Shown here: positions 1-9,678 of the stretch, one piece after another
Numbering within the stretch: position 1 is the first letter of the stretch
Layout of the letters: the number at the start of each line of letters is the position of its first letter
Assembly: GCA_024638645.1 (NCBI GenBank)
Contig: JAHEJX010000007.1
Span: forward strand, 1-64,000
Reading direction: 5' to 3'
Source: Actinomycetes bacterium
GTDB lineage: Bacteria; Actinomycetota; Acidimicrobiia; Spongiisociales; UBA5794
Length of the DNA stretch: 64,000 nt
Notes under the pieces: generated by a model
Seen by the model: only the letters and a program-made list of their open reading frames with translations
Databases searched by the model: none
Told to the model about the DNA's origin: nothing
Program-made: the position numbers and the translations under genes

Positions 1-732
1 GCCTGGGGTGAAGGCGTTGCCGTCGACCATACGAACTTCCTGCCTTCCCCCAACCTGTGGGAGCGTCTAAGCGACGCGGGGGTCGAGCCCATCACAGTGC
101 AACCCGGCAATTTCGGAGGCACCAGGCTGTCATCGGTTCTCTACCGAGGATGCCGGTTCGAACCGGCCTATACGGCACAGGAGATGGTCGATGCGACCCT
201 ACAGATGGCCGCGACGCCGCGACGTCTCATCGTGACCTACGTTCCACATGTGGATGTCGCCGCGCACGTCTCCGGCCAGGCATCCTCGGAGTACGCAGAT
301 GCGCTTCAGTTCGTCGGAAGAGTGTGGGAGCAGTTGGCCCTACGTCTCCCGGCCGGGGTTGTCATGGTGGGTACAGCCGACCACGGGCACATCGACTACC
401 CAAAGTCGGCGATCGCTGCGCTGGACAAGCGTGACGAAAAAGGTCTTGTCCTTTACGGCGACAGCCGCGCCATGTTCGTGAAGGGCGACGGAAGGCCGCT
501 CGCGAACCGCCTCCCCGCAGTCTGGCTCCCATTCGACGAGATCGCCGATTGGTGGGGGCCCGGCCCGGCCCATCCTCAGTTCTCGAGGCGGGCGCCGGAT
601 GGCGTGCTCCTGGCTGACCCTGGGCACATTCTCATGCACAAACACAGCGACGACAGGCTGATCGGTCACCATGGTGGCTTGGAGTCTGCTGAGCGCGTTG
701 TGCCGATGTTGATCGCAGCAGGTGTGGGGTGA
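1..732 (+). CDS. type I phosphodiesterase/alkaline phosphatase-family protein (partial, 5' end outside window)
   Basis: Frame open from base 1 to stop at 732; TADHGHIDYPKS, GHHGGLE motifs resemble the alkaline phosphatase superfamily metal site. Confidence 0.7.
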   Translation, partial: AWGEGVAVDHTNFLPSPNLWERLSDAGVEPITVQPGNFGGTRLSSVLYRGCRFEPAYTAQEMVDATLQMAATPRRLIVTYVPHVDVAAHVSGQASSEYADALQFVGRVWEQLALRLPAGVVMVGTADHGHIDYPKSAIAALDKRDEKGLVLYGDSRAMFVKGDGRPLANRLPAVWLPFDEIADWWGPGPAHPQFSRRAPDGVLLADPGHILMHKHSDDRLIGHHGGLESAERVVPMLIAAGVG

Positions 733-741
733 CGGCGTTCG

Positions 742-1401
742 TCAGGTGAGGAAGTCGGATGGCTCGTACCGTTCGGCGAGGTACGTCGTGAGGGGCGCCT
801 CGATGTCGCCGAACGGTCTGTACCCCCGCGTCACCGTTGCCATGTCGCGGCCGGTGCGCAGCAACAGCGTCGGGAAGCCGTGCGCTTGGAGCACCTGCGC
901 CTGCTCGAAATCTTCCCACGCGGCGAGCCGGGACTTCTCATCTGAAAGATCCGCCATGAACGAATCGCCGTCTACCGAGAAGTCGGCGAGCAATTGGGGG
1001 TACCTGGCGAGGTCGGTCACGTCTACACCCTCGCTGTAGAAGGCACGCTGCAGTCGCTTGAAGAATGCCCATTCCTGCGATTCGTCATGGGAGCGCATAG
1101 TGACGACGGCACGTGCCGGTAGCTCTGTGTCATAGACCCAGCCATCGGCCGCCAGCACCGAATCGTTGAAAGGCTGACCGCTTGCGGCTGCGACTTGGTC
1201 CCAGTGGTGAGTGAGATAGCTGCGCAATCCCTCGTCAAGCAGCTGAGCATTGGGACCGGGCCGCAGGCCTCCGTTCACCAGGCGCATCGGAAATGAGTAG
1301 TGCTGCTGGAGCTGCTCGACAGTCGGCGCAAACCCCCAGCACCACGAACACATCGTGTCACCGACGTAGATGAATTCGATCTCCGGTCGTTCCATGCCCA
1401 C
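742..1401 (-). CDS. DsbA-family (FrnE-like) protein
   Basis: N-terminal FIYVGDTMCSWCWGFAP thioredoxin-fold CxxC motif. Confidence 0.75.
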   Translation of the reverse strand: MGMERPEIEFIYVGDTMCSWCWGFAPTVEQLQQHYSFPMRLVNGGLRPGPNAQLLDEGLRSYLTHHWDQVAAASGQPFNDSVLAADGWVYDTELPARAVVTMRSHDESQEWAFFKRLQRAFYSEGVDVTDLARYPQLLADFSVDGDSFMADLSDEKSRLAAWEDFEQAQVLQAHGFPTLLLRTGRDMATVTRGYRPFGDIEAPLTTYLAERYEPSDFLT

Positions 1402-1503
1402 CAGTGTGGCACGGGTCCGTGCCGTTGTCGGTAGGACAGCGGTGGGCGCGGCCCATGTATCACCCGCTCGACATCCGCATCGTGTTCAATGAAGGGGAGG
1501 ACC

Positions 1504-2247
1504 ATGCCGTTCAGTCGTGATACCGCCAAGCTGACAGTCGAGCTATCCAGACTCGCCTACAAGGACGCCGCCACCGCTGCTGCAGGCATCGCCAACATCG
1601 GTTTGGACGAGTTCAAGTTCTACGACGGCGGCAATAGCACCCAAGCCTTCTACGCGGCGACGGCGAACGACCGGTACCTCGCCTTCCGCGGTACGGAGTC
1701 GCGCAACCCGCGCGATTGGGTAGTCGATTCCAGGTTCAAAGCCGGGCCGGGCGCTCTGGGCAGCGTTCACTCCGGGTTCGACCAGGCGCTGAGCGAGATA
1801 TGGCCCGAGCTTGCGGCGGACCTGGCCGCCGACGCGCGCCCGCTGACCGTCACCGGCCACAGCCTTGGAGGCGGACTTGCCATCATCGCCGGGGCAAGGC
1901 TCATCGACAGCGGTTCCGCTCCGGCTGCCGTCTACGTATTCGGATGCCCGCGGCCCGGCCTCATCGACTTTCGCGATGGGTACGACCGAGCACTCAAGAA
2001 CCTCACGCACCGGGTCATCAACCACATCGATATCGTGACCCGTGTGCCGCTCCTCTACCAGAGCTACCGAGCGCCCGGCCACCGCCAGTACTTCGACAAG
2101 GCCGGGGTGTTTCACGAGAACGCAGGGGCTTGGCAGATCATCAAAGAAGACCTGATATTCCGAATCACGAACTTCAAGAGCATCACGGCGCTCGGCTTGG
2201 CCAACCATGAAATCGGCGCCTACTTGGCTCTTGTGAACTCGCTCTAG
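1504..2247 (+). CDS. class 3 lipase-like alpha/beta hydrolase
   Basis: VTGHSLGGGLAI nucleophile elbow, YLAFRGTESRNPRDW; ORF track start 1489, RBS-preceded ATG at 1504. Confidence 0.8.
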   Translation: MPFSRDTAKLTVELSRLAYKDAATAAAGIANIGLDEFKFYDGGNSTQAFYAATANDRYLAFRGTESRNPRDWVVDSRFKAGPGALGSVHSGFDQALSEIWPELAADLAADARPLTVTGHSLGGGLAIIAGARLIDSGSAPAAVYVFGCPRPGLIDFRDGYDRALKNLTHRVINHIDIVTRVPLLYQSYRAPGHRQYFDKAGVFHENAGAWQIIKEDLIFRITNFKSITALGLANHEIGAYLALVNSL

Positions 2248-3125
2248 CTGAGCACAGTTTCGGACCGCAACAGGGCCCTTTCGACGTCGTCCTGAGCGAT
2301 GCGGAGGATGTCATCCAGACGCTCTGGTTCTCTCCGCGGGAATCCCTTGAGCACGTCCTTGAGGTGGTGCTCCGGTTCAATGAGAAGAAAGGGCGTGTCA
2401 CTGTCGCGGAGCATTCCCAGCTCGTCCCTGAGGCGGCGACGTGCGTGGGTCGACGTCACCCTTCGCGCCGGGCGGGTGATGAGAGAAGAGATGACCACAA
2501 CATCCGGTTTGGCGTCGATGGCGAGAGCGGCGTGAGTGCCCGATAGTGTGCCACCGTCGATGAATCTCCGGCCTTCGATCTCCTTTGGTTCGAACATGCC
2601 GGGAACGGCCGACGATGCTTCGACGGCGTCCGCCACGGACACATGCATGACGTCTCGCCCGAACACGACCCGTGCCGCGGCATCGACAGATGCCGCAGGG
2701 ATGTAGAGCCCCTGGGGCCAAACCTCGTGCGACTGCACTCCCGGGAAGCGGGCAAGACCCCAGGTCGGAAAGAAGCCGTCGGGCAGGATTCCAGACGTGG
2801 CCAGCAGCCAGCCGGCGCCATTGCGGGTCGCCCGGTGCGCGAGAGTTGGAGATAGGAACCGCACCTTCCGGGCACGGGATTTCACATATGTCATCATCTT
2901 TGCTCGTTGTTCAGGCGTAGGAGGCGACTGCACAGGTCCCAGCAACTCATCGGCCGTGAGGCCGGCTCGAACTCCAGCAGCAATTGCGCTTCCCGCCGAC
3001 GTGCCGATGATCAGATCGGCGCTGTTCGCGTCATAACCGGCCTTGTCGCGCAGTGCGCCGACGACGCCGGCGTGATAGGCCCAGCCGGCTACTCCGCCGG
3101 CACTGAATACGACTGCACTTCGCAT
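2244..3125 (-). CDS. patatin-like phospholipase family protein
   Basis: VVFSAGGVAGWAYHAGVV...LIIGTSAGSAIAAG (GxSxG) and DGG (RFIDGGTLSG). Confidence 0.85.
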   Translation of the reverse strand: MRSAVVFSAGGVAGWAYHAGVVGALRDKAGYDANSADLIIGTSAGSAIAAGVRAGLTADELLGPVQSPPTPEQRAKMMTYVKSRARKVRFLSPTLAHRATRNGAGWLLATSGILPDGFFPTWGLARFPGVQSHEVWPQGLYIPAASVDAAARVVFGRDVMHVSVADAVEASSAVPGMFEPKEIEGRRFIDGGTLSGTHAALAIDAKPDVVVISSLITRPARRVTSTHARRRLRDELGMLRDSDTPFLLIEPEHHLKDVLKGFPRREPERLDDILRIAQDDVERALLRSETVLS

Positions 3126-3184
3126 ATCGAAGCGAACGTAGCCTGTGCGGCGATCATTCCTCACGGTGGCCATAAGCTGCACCG

Positions 3185-3940
3185 GTGAGTCACAAGACTG
3201 ACACTTGGATTCGGCTGGCATTGCTTCTCGCCGCAGGTACGGCGCTGGCGGCATCGTTCCGCGTGGCCGCGTCCGACCTCGATCGACCTTCCCGCTTTGG
3301 AGCTCTGCTGGCTTTGGCGCTGATCGTCGCCGCCGCCGGTTCACTTGGGATTGACGTCATTCAGGGATATACGAAGCGCCGCCCTCTCCGCTTGCGCGGA
3401 GGCAAGCCGCGCCTGCCACTCATGCCCACAAAGGCTGGGCCGAAACGGGAACTCCCCACCGACTGGCAAGTTGCCGCGTCGTTGAGCACACCGCGCCTCG
3501 TTGCCGGCCTATCGGCCTCTCTCGCGATGTCTTTGGTTTTTGGGGCTGTCGGATACGCCCTTGCCGGCAGTGCGACCGAGAACGGCGCCGGCCTTCTCGT
3601 CTATCTACTCGCAGCCGTCGCGATTTGGTTCACAGCGCGATTCACCGTGAAAGCGCTATTGCGGCGCAACGCGCTGCGAGTGACGCCGGAGTCGGCGACC
3701 ATTGGCCCTGGCCTCGGCTACATACCGGCCCTGGAGATCAGCCGGCAATCCGTACGAGGAATCGAGTTCAGCCAGGACAAAGCGTTGATCGCCTTCGTCA
3801 CCGATACCAGGCGTTTCGAAGTCGGAACCAGTTTCCTGGACAACCACGAACTAGCCGGGCAGATCGCCGGCCTTTGGCCCGAGGTGAGCTGGCATGAGCT
3901 ATCCCCCGACTCGCAACCCACCAAGCTCTCCTGGGAGTAA
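3185..3940 (+). CDS. hypothetical membrane protein
   Basis: 251 aa ORF with four hydrophobic segments. Confidence 0.55.
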   Translation: MSHKTDTWIRLALLLAAGTALAASFRVAASDLDRPSRFGALLALALIVAAAGSLGIDVIQGYTKRRPLRLRGGKPRLPLMPTKAGPKRELPTDWQVAASLSTPRLVAGLSASLAMSLVFGAVGYALAGSATENGAGLLVYLLAAVAIWFTARFTVKALLRRNALRVTPESATIGPGLGYIPALEISRQSVRGIEFSQDKALIAFVTDTRRFEVGTSFLDNHELAGQIAGLWPEVSWHELSPDSQPTKLSWE

Positions 3941-3950
3941 CGAACCAGGC

Positions 3951-4349
3951 CTAAGACCCGGCCGACGGCTCCAACGGCTCCGGCAGCGGCTTCCACCGAA
4001 GCCCGGCGAACGTCCACCCAGCTCCGAGCACATCGATGGCCCCGAAGACGAACAGCTGCCAGACGTCCTGCGTCACCGCCAACCCCGCCAGCGCCAAGCC
4101 GGACAGGATTCGAACCGGGACCGAGTACCAGTACATCCAGCGAGCACGGTGGATCGCCGCACCGAGGTAGTAGGCCGCCGCGACCAGAACGACAACGCCG
4201 GCGACCCGTACCCAGGCGTCCTTGGAACCATCCATTCCGAGGAGGTCCGTGAGAGTGTCCGGGACTAAGAGAAGCGCCGTTCCTGTCAGACCTAGATAGA
4301 CCGCCCAAGCGAAAACCGACAGCCTGGTCCCGTGCGTCGACTCAGCCAT
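3951..4349 (-). CDS. hypothetical small membrane protein
   Basis: MAESTHGTRLSVFAWAVYLGLTGTALLLVP...; hydrophobic, trimmed start. Confidence 0.55.
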   Translation of the reverse strand: MAESTHGTRLSVFAWAVYLGLTGTALLLVPDTLTDLLGMDGSKDAWVRVAGVVVLVAAAYYLGAAIHRARWMYWYSVPVRILSGLALAGLAVTQDVWQLFVFGAIDVLGAGWTFAGLRWKPLPEPLEPSAGS

Positions 4350-4437
4350 GCAATCCTCTCGTGCAGCTGACCGGATATTAAGAACTATCCCGCAGGTCTT
4401 CCCACGATGCGATACTCCCGTCGCGAAAGGAGGTTGC

Positions 4438-5523
4438 GTGCGCGCGGCCGTCTGTAGAGAGTTCGGAGCGCCTCTCACGATCGAGGAGGTGACGATCGCC
4501 GACCCGGGACACGCTGAGGTCCTGATCGACGTTGCAGCCTGTGCCGTTTGCCACTCGGACATCTCGTACATGGATGGCCGATGGGGTGGTCAGCTCCCGG
4601 CGATATTCGGGCACGAAGCCTCAGGCACGGTCAAAGCAGTAGGCCTGGGGGTGACCGAGTACTCGCCGGGCGACTCAGTCGTAGTGACCTTGGTCCGCAG
4701 TTGCGGCACTTGCTACCTATGTGCAGGCGGCGACACGCACCTGTGCCAAGGGGATTTCAGGCTCGCCGGCGAAGCACCGCTCCATTCGGCAGAGACAGGC
4801 GAGGAGATCTGGCAGGCGATGTCGTCCGGCGCGTTTGCCCAACAAGTAGTCGTTCACCAATCTCAGATTGCCAAAGTGCCCGCAAGCATTCCGAAGACGA
4901 GTGCCGCGCTGATTGCATGCGGCGTAGTCACGGGCTTCGGCGCAGTCGTCAAGACAGCAGCGGTACCGGCAGGGGCCAGCGTTGCGGTCGTAGGCACAGG
5001 CGGCGTTGGAATCAACTGCATCCAGGGAGCGATTCACGCTGGTGCCGACCCGGTCATCGCAGTCGACATCCGCGACGACAAGCTCGACTTTGCCATGTCG
5101 CTTGGCGCGACATCGGGCGTCAACAGTGCAACCGAGGACGCACGTTCGGCAGTCATGGCCCTGACCGGAGGCCGCGGCGCAGACTACGTGTTCGTAGCGG
5201 TCGGCAGCTCCAGAGCGGTCGAGGCGTCCCTTCGGCTGCTGCGCCCTGGAGGAACCTTGACAGTTGTCGGGTTGCCAGCGTCGGGTGACCTTCTCAGGTT
5301 CGACACTGCGGACTTCGCGACGGCCGGATTGAGGCTCATCGGTTCCAAGATGGGCTCAGTCGATGTGGCTCATGATGTGCCGCTGCTTGCAGCGAAATAC
5401 GGTCGCGGCGAGCTCGTACTCGACAAGTTGGTCACCAATACGTACCGCCTCGATGACATCAACGAAGCCATCGCTTCCGCCAAGTCTGGTGAAGTGGTCC
5501 GCAACGTGATCGTCTTCGACTGA
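4438..5523 (+). CDS. zinc-dependent alcohol dehydrogenase (MDR superfamily)
   Basis: GHEASGTVKAVG, CGTCYLC zinc site, VGTGGVGINCIQGA; AGGAGG RBS just upstream of GTG 4438. Confidence 0.9.
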   Translation: MRAAVCREFGAPLTIEEVTIADPGHAEVLIDVAACAVCHSDISYMDGRWGGQLPAIFGHEASGTVKAVGLGVTEYSPGDSVVVTLVRSCGTCYLCAGGDTHLCQGDFRLAGEAPLHSAETGEEIWQAMSSGAFAQQVVVHQSQIAKVPASIPKTSAALIACGVVTGFGAVVKTAAVPAGASVAVVGTGGVGINCIQGAIHAGADPVIAVDIRDDKLDFAMSLGATSGVNSATEDARSAVMALTGGRGADYVFVAVGSSRAVEASLRLLRPGGTLTVVGLPASGDLLRFDTADFATAGLRLIGSKMGSVDVAHDVPLLAAKYGRGELVLDKLVTNTYRLDDINEAIASAKSGEVVRNVIVFD

Positions 5524-6653
5524 TGGCCATCGACTTCGCTGTAATCGGTGCAGGCATCGCCGGAGCCTCCGCCGCATATGAGTTGTCCGCACACGGTTCG
5601 GTGAAGCTATTCGAGATGGAAGCAACCGCGGGCTACCACTCGACTGGGCGCTCTGCTGCCCTGTTCACGGAGTGCGACGGCCCGGCGCCTATCAGGCACC
5701 TCGCAATGGCATCACGCAACTTCCTCCTTCATCCACCCGACGGCTTCAGCGACACAGCGATCCTCCACGAACGCGGCGTTCTCTTCCTCGCCCTTCATGG
5801 CCAGGAAGAGAAGATTGAAGCCTTCTACCGGGACCAAATCGAGATGGTTCCGACAGTGGCGAAGCTCTCGCCTCAGGAGACGGCGGGGATGTGCCCGGTG
5901 CTGCGAAGCGATGAGTTGGCAGGCGGTGTATTCGAGCCGACTGCAATGGATATCGATGTGCACGCTCTACATCAGGGTTTTCTGAACGGCCTGAAACGGC
6001 GTGGCGGAACTCTTGCCACGAGCACGCCCGTGACCGCACTCGAGAGGGTGGGCTCCGGTTGGCGCGTGACGACACCCGGCACAGTCGATGACGCCGCCGT
6101 CGTGGTAAATGCAGCTGGAGCATGGTGCGACGTTGTCGGAGCGATGGCAGGCCTCGACCCGATCCAACTCCAGCCGAAACGACGCACGGCCTTCACGTTC
6201 GCCCCTCCCGCACAGTTGGACCATCTGCGCTGGCCGATGGTCGTCGAAGCACAGCACGATTTCTACTTCCGCCCAGAGGGGCCGCACCTACTAGGTTCAC
6301 CAGGCGACCAGACCCCGGTCGATCCCCAAGATATCCGGCACGAGGAAATCGATGTTGCCATTGCGATCGACCGCATCCAGAGCGTCACGACAATGCAGAT
6401 ACGGACCATCAAGGCAGCCTGGGCGGGACTCCGCTCATTCGTACCGGATGGGTTGCCGGTAGTGGGCTTCGATCCTGCAGTCGACGGTTTCTTCTGGCTG
6501 GCGGGACAGGGCGGCTACGGCATCCTGTCGAGTCCGGCCTTGTCGCGCTTGACGGCCGGCCTCATCACCGGAGGCACGGCACCCCTGAGCGTCACGTCAT
6601 ACGGCCTAGATCCTGCGCTCATAGCTCCCCAGCGTCTCGCCTTCCGCTGCTAG
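5523..6653 (+). CDS. FAD-dependent oxidoreductase (DAO family)
   Basis: VIGAGIAGASAAYELS dinucleotide-binding motif; overlaps the upstream stop. Confidence 0.85.
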   Translation: MAIDFAVIGAGIAGASAAYELSAHGSVKLFEMEATAGYHSTGRSAALFTECDGPAPIRHLAMASRNFLLHPPDGFSDTAILHERGVLFLALHGQEEKIEAFYRDQIEMVPTVAKLSPQETAGMCPVLRSDELAGGVFEPTAMDIDVHALHQGFLNGLKRRGGTLATSTPVTALERVGSGWRVTTPGTVDDAAVVVNAAGAWCDVVGAMAGLDPIQLQPKRRTAFTFAPPAQLDHLRWPMVVEAQHDFYFRPEGPHLLGSPGDQTPVDPQDIRHEEIDVAIAIDRIQSVTTMQIRTIKAAWAGLRSFVPDGLPVVGFDPAVDGFFWLAGQGGYGILSSPALSRLTAGLITGGTAPLSVTSYGLDPALIAPQRLAFRC

Positions 6654-6681
6654 GCAATTCACGATCACTTAGATTGGCTTC

Positions 6682-7977
6682 GTGGAGTTGTCCGGCCTTC
6701 TCAGCGTCGCTGTAATCATCTTCCTCTACGCCCTGTTCTCGCGGTACCTGGTGAGATGGGCGGTGACCGCTCCGATGGTTTTCCTGTTGATCGGCTGGCT
6801 GATCGGCGACGACGGAGTCGGCATCTTGGACCTAACCCTGGAAAACGAGGGCGTCCGATTGCTGACCGAGGCAACGTTGGTCGTCGTTCTGTTTGCCGAC
6901 GCGACGCGCATCGACATCGGCATTCTCCGCAGCCAGTTCCGCATGCCTGGGAGGCTCCTGGGGTTTGGGCTCCCGCTCACCATCGTTGCGGGCGGATTGG
7001 CGGCCGCGTGGCTGATTCCCGACATTTCGCTGGCCGAGGGATTCTTGATTGGCGCGATCCTCGCTCCTACGGACGCGGCTCTTGGTAAGGCCGTCATCAC
7101 CAACAAGCGGGTGCCGGTCCGCGTGCGGCAGGTGCTCAACGTCGAGAGCGGACTCAACGACGGCATCGCCCTTCCTGTGGTTATGGCACTGATGGCGGTT
7201 GCGGCCGCCGGCTACGACCTGAACACGTCCGCCCATTGGGTTCAGTTCGCGATGCGGGAGATCGGTCTCGGCATAATCGTGGGACTCGTCATAGGGACGG
7301 CGGGCGGCTGGATGATCCACCAAGCGTGGCAACGCTCGTGGATCACGGGCGCAGCCCGGCAGTTGGCGACGCTCTCGATCGCTGTGATCGCATTCACGAC
7401 TACTGAGCTGAGCGTGATCGCGGGGAACGGCTTTGTTGCGGCATTCGTCGCGGGGATTGCCTTCGGAGTTGCTACCCAGATGATGCACGAAACGGCGGCC
7501 GACCTGGCGGAAGATCTCGGCGAGCTCGCGACGTGGATGACCTTCTTGTTCTTTGGCATCGAGCTGGTAGCTCCCGCTATGTCCACCGTCACGTGGCAGC
7601 GGCTGGTATATGTCGTTCTGAGCCTTACTGTGATCCGCATGGCGCCGGTGGCGATTTCACTCATCGGCACTCATTGCGCCAAGTCGACAGCCCTCTTCCT
7701 CGGATGGTTCGGACCTCGCGGGCTTGCTTCAATCCTGTTCGCTCTACTCATCCTTGACGAGGCTGAACTCGGTCACTCCGACGTGATCGTCGAGGTCGTA
7801 TCTTTGACCGTTCTGGCCAGTGTCTTTCTACACGGCCTCACCGCCAAGAAGGGAGCCGAGCTTTATGCCTCGGAGGTTGCGGAGATGCCGGCCGAAATGC
7901 CTGAGCTGCTGCCGATGGACGAAATGCCAGAGCCGCGCCGCGGCGGGCTCTTCGAGAGGCTCCACAACGGCAATTAA
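6682..7977 (+). CDS. Na+/H+ (cation:proton) antiporter, CPA1-like
   Basis: Multi-TM; GAILAPTDAALGKAVI and NVESGLNDGIALPVV motifs. Confidence 0.9.
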   Translation: MELSGLLSVAVIIFLYALFSRYLVRWAVTAPMVFLLIGWLIGDDGVGILDLTLENEGVRLLTEATLVVVLFADATRIDIGILRSQFRMPGRLLGFGLPLTIVAGGLAAAWLIPDISLAEGFLIGAILAPTDAALGKAVITNKRVPVRVRQVLNVESGLNDGIALPVVMALMAVAAAGYDLNTSAHWVQFAMREIGLGIIVGLVIGTAGGWMIHQAWQRSWITGAARQLATLSIAVIAFTTTELSVIAGNGFVAAFVAGIAFGVATQMMHETAADLAEDLGELATWMTFLFFGIELVAPAMSTVTWQRLVYVVLSLTVIRMAPVAISLIGTHCAKSTALFLGWFGPRGLASILFALLILDEAELGHSDVIVEVVSLTVLASVFLHGLTAKKGAELYASEVAEMPAEMPELLPMDEMPEPRRGGLFERLHNGN

Positions 7978-8110
7978 GGGCCGTTTGCCTCTATTGCCCA
8001 TACCCCCGCCGGTCGCAACATGCGTGTGTGAGGCATAGGTCTCCCATATGAGGGCCGGTCGCAGCTGTTAGGTAGCGCGCCAGCGGCGGCACAAAGACCC
8101 TCAGGTGATA

Positions 8111-8145
8111 GCACGGGGCTCGAGTTAATCGGGCCCTGTGCTTTT
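8111..8145 (+). terminator. rho-independent terminator-like hairpin
   Basis: GCACGGGGC...GCCCTGTGC perfect 9-bp stem followed by TTTT. Confidence 0.6.
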
Positions 8146-8248
8146 GTGCGCAACATGGGCACGGTTGCAACGTTCACAGCAGTTGGACCCAGCGGCTTAC
8201 TACCGCACCGTCCGCAGCCGAACACGGATCGTAGGCCAGAATGCGGTC

Positions 8249-9031
8249 ATGTTGGAAGTGATATCCCGACCGTCTCGAGAGTGGCGGACCCGGACGCCGC
8301 TGCTCTTCATCCACGGGGCCTGGCATGGTGCCTGGTGCTGGGATCGCGGTTGGCTCGACTTCTTCTCCGACCGGGGCTGGCACTCATTTGCCATGAGCTT
8401 GCGCAATCACGGTAACTCGCCCGACAAGGGGTCGCTTCGATTCGCCAAGCACGGCGGATTCATCGAAGACATCGCCGCCGTAGCTGAGCGATTCGAACGT
8501 CCACCTGTCCTCATCGGCCACTCCATGGGCGGCTATCTGGCACAGAAGTACATGGAGACGCATGATGTCGCAGGAGCTGTCTTGGTCGCTTCCGTGCCGG
8601 TTTCGGGCACAATGGCTGCGAGCCTTCGTTTCGCCCGCCGTCACCCCCTTCAATTCGCGAAGCTGGTCGTGACTATGAGCCTGTGGCCCGTCGTCGCCAC
8701 CGAAGAGCTGGCCCGTGAGTTCCTGTTTGGAGACGACATGGGTGCCGAAGAGGTGGCCGAGCTGCACAGCATGCTTCAGGACGAGTCATTTCTCACCTAC
8801 CTCGACATGATGGGTCTGGCCCTACCGAAGCCGGAGAGAACAGAGGCTCCGGTGATGGTGATCGCAGGAACCGCAGACGCTCTTTTCAGCGTCCGAGAAG
8901 CTGAGAAAACGGCTGAGGCCTATGGTGTCGCGCCGCTCATTTTCGACGGCTTCCCCCACGACATGATGCTGCATCGCCGGTGGGAGGAAGTAGCCACATC
9001 GGTCGCCCGCTTTCTCGAAGAAATCACATGA
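8249..9031 (+). CDS. alpha/beta hydrolase
   Basis: FIHGAWHGAWCWD, VLIGHSMGGYLAQ. Confidence 0.85.
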   Translation: MLEVISRPSREWRTRTPLLFIHGAWHGAWCWDRGWLDFFSDRGWHSFAMSLRNHGNSPDKGSLRFAKHGGFIEDIAAVAERFERPPVLIGHSMGGYLAQKYMETHDVAGAVLVASVPVSGTMAASLRFARRHPLQFAKLVVTMSLWPVVATEELAREFLFGDDMGAEEVAELHSMLQDESFLTYLDMMGLALPKPERTEAPVMVIAGTADALFSVREAEKTAEAYGVAPLIFDGFPHDMMLHRRWEEVATSVARFLEEIT

Positions 9032-9058
9032 CCCGATCCGGGTCACAGAAGAAACTCC

Positions 9059-9088
9059 TTGACACCGCGCCGGGAGCTGTGCGATATT
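9059..9088 (+). promoter_or_regulatory. sigma70-type promoter (TTGACA-N18-GATATT)
   Basis: Consensus -35 TTGACA at 9059-9064, -10-like GATATT at 9083-9088. Confidence 0.5.
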
Positions 9089-9096
9089 CGCTCCGG

Positions 9097-9136
9097 CCGT
9101 AACACCCCGTCAGGGGGCGTTGCGGCTTTTTGTTTT
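9097..9136 (+). terminator. intrinsic terminator/attenuator
   Basis: CCGTAACACCCC-GTCA-GGGGGCGTTGCGG stem followed by CTTTTTGTTTT. Confidence 0.65.
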
Positions 9137-9367
9137 GCCGGCCAGCCATCACGGCGGCCGGTGGGAAAGGAAACCAACGTGGCTTATCAAGCCCGCATCC
9201 ATATAGCTGAGTTGGGCGGCACGAGGAATACCTCGCGCCGTTGCGCCTGGCTGAGCGCGTCCGGACAGAGCGTCCGGCCAGCCGGTATGGCGGAACTTGA
9301 TAGCAAGCAGGCGGCCCTAGGGGGCAGTGCGATCTGACGGATCTGTTCAGATTTCATTGACCACGAG

Positions 9368-9390
9368 GCCGCCCCCACGGGCGGCTTTTT
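9368..9390 (+). terminator. intrinsic terminator
   Basis: GCCGCCC-CCAC-GGGCGGC followed by TTTTT. Confidence 0.7.
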
Positions 9391-9522
9391 CTTTGCCCGA
9401 AACGAGATTCGAAACTTTGAAGAACCGGAGCGGACCCAAGTCCTCTCCCCGAGGCTTTTTGAAAACTGCAGAGAGATCGCATCAAAGCGGGAACTTCGGT
9501 TCCCGTTCAACCCGGTGGTTTG

Positions 9523-9593
9523 GGGATAGGTGCAACGGAGGTCGCCACATAGTTACGGCCAATAACACGCAGCCTCCGTCGCGCCCATCCCCT
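9523..9593 (+). other. long imperfect hairpin element upstream of first array tRNA
   Basis: GGGGATAGGTGCAACGGAGG pairs 18/20 with CCTCCGTCGCGCCCATCCCC. Confidence 0.5.
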
Positions 9594-9605
9594 GCCACCG
9601 GATAT

Positions 9606-9677
9606 GCCCTGGAAGCTCAAAGGATGAGCAGCGGCTTGCGAAGCCGAAGGGTGCAGGTTCAATCCCTGCGCAGGGCA
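9606..9677 (+). tRNA. tRNA-Arg(GCG)-like
   Basis: Manual cloverleaf: acceptor GCCCTGG/GCAGGGC (one GG mismatch), D-arm GCTC/GAGC, anticodon loop TTGCGAA, T-arm GCAGGTTCAATCCCTGC. Confidence 0.6.
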
Positions 9678-9678
9678 C

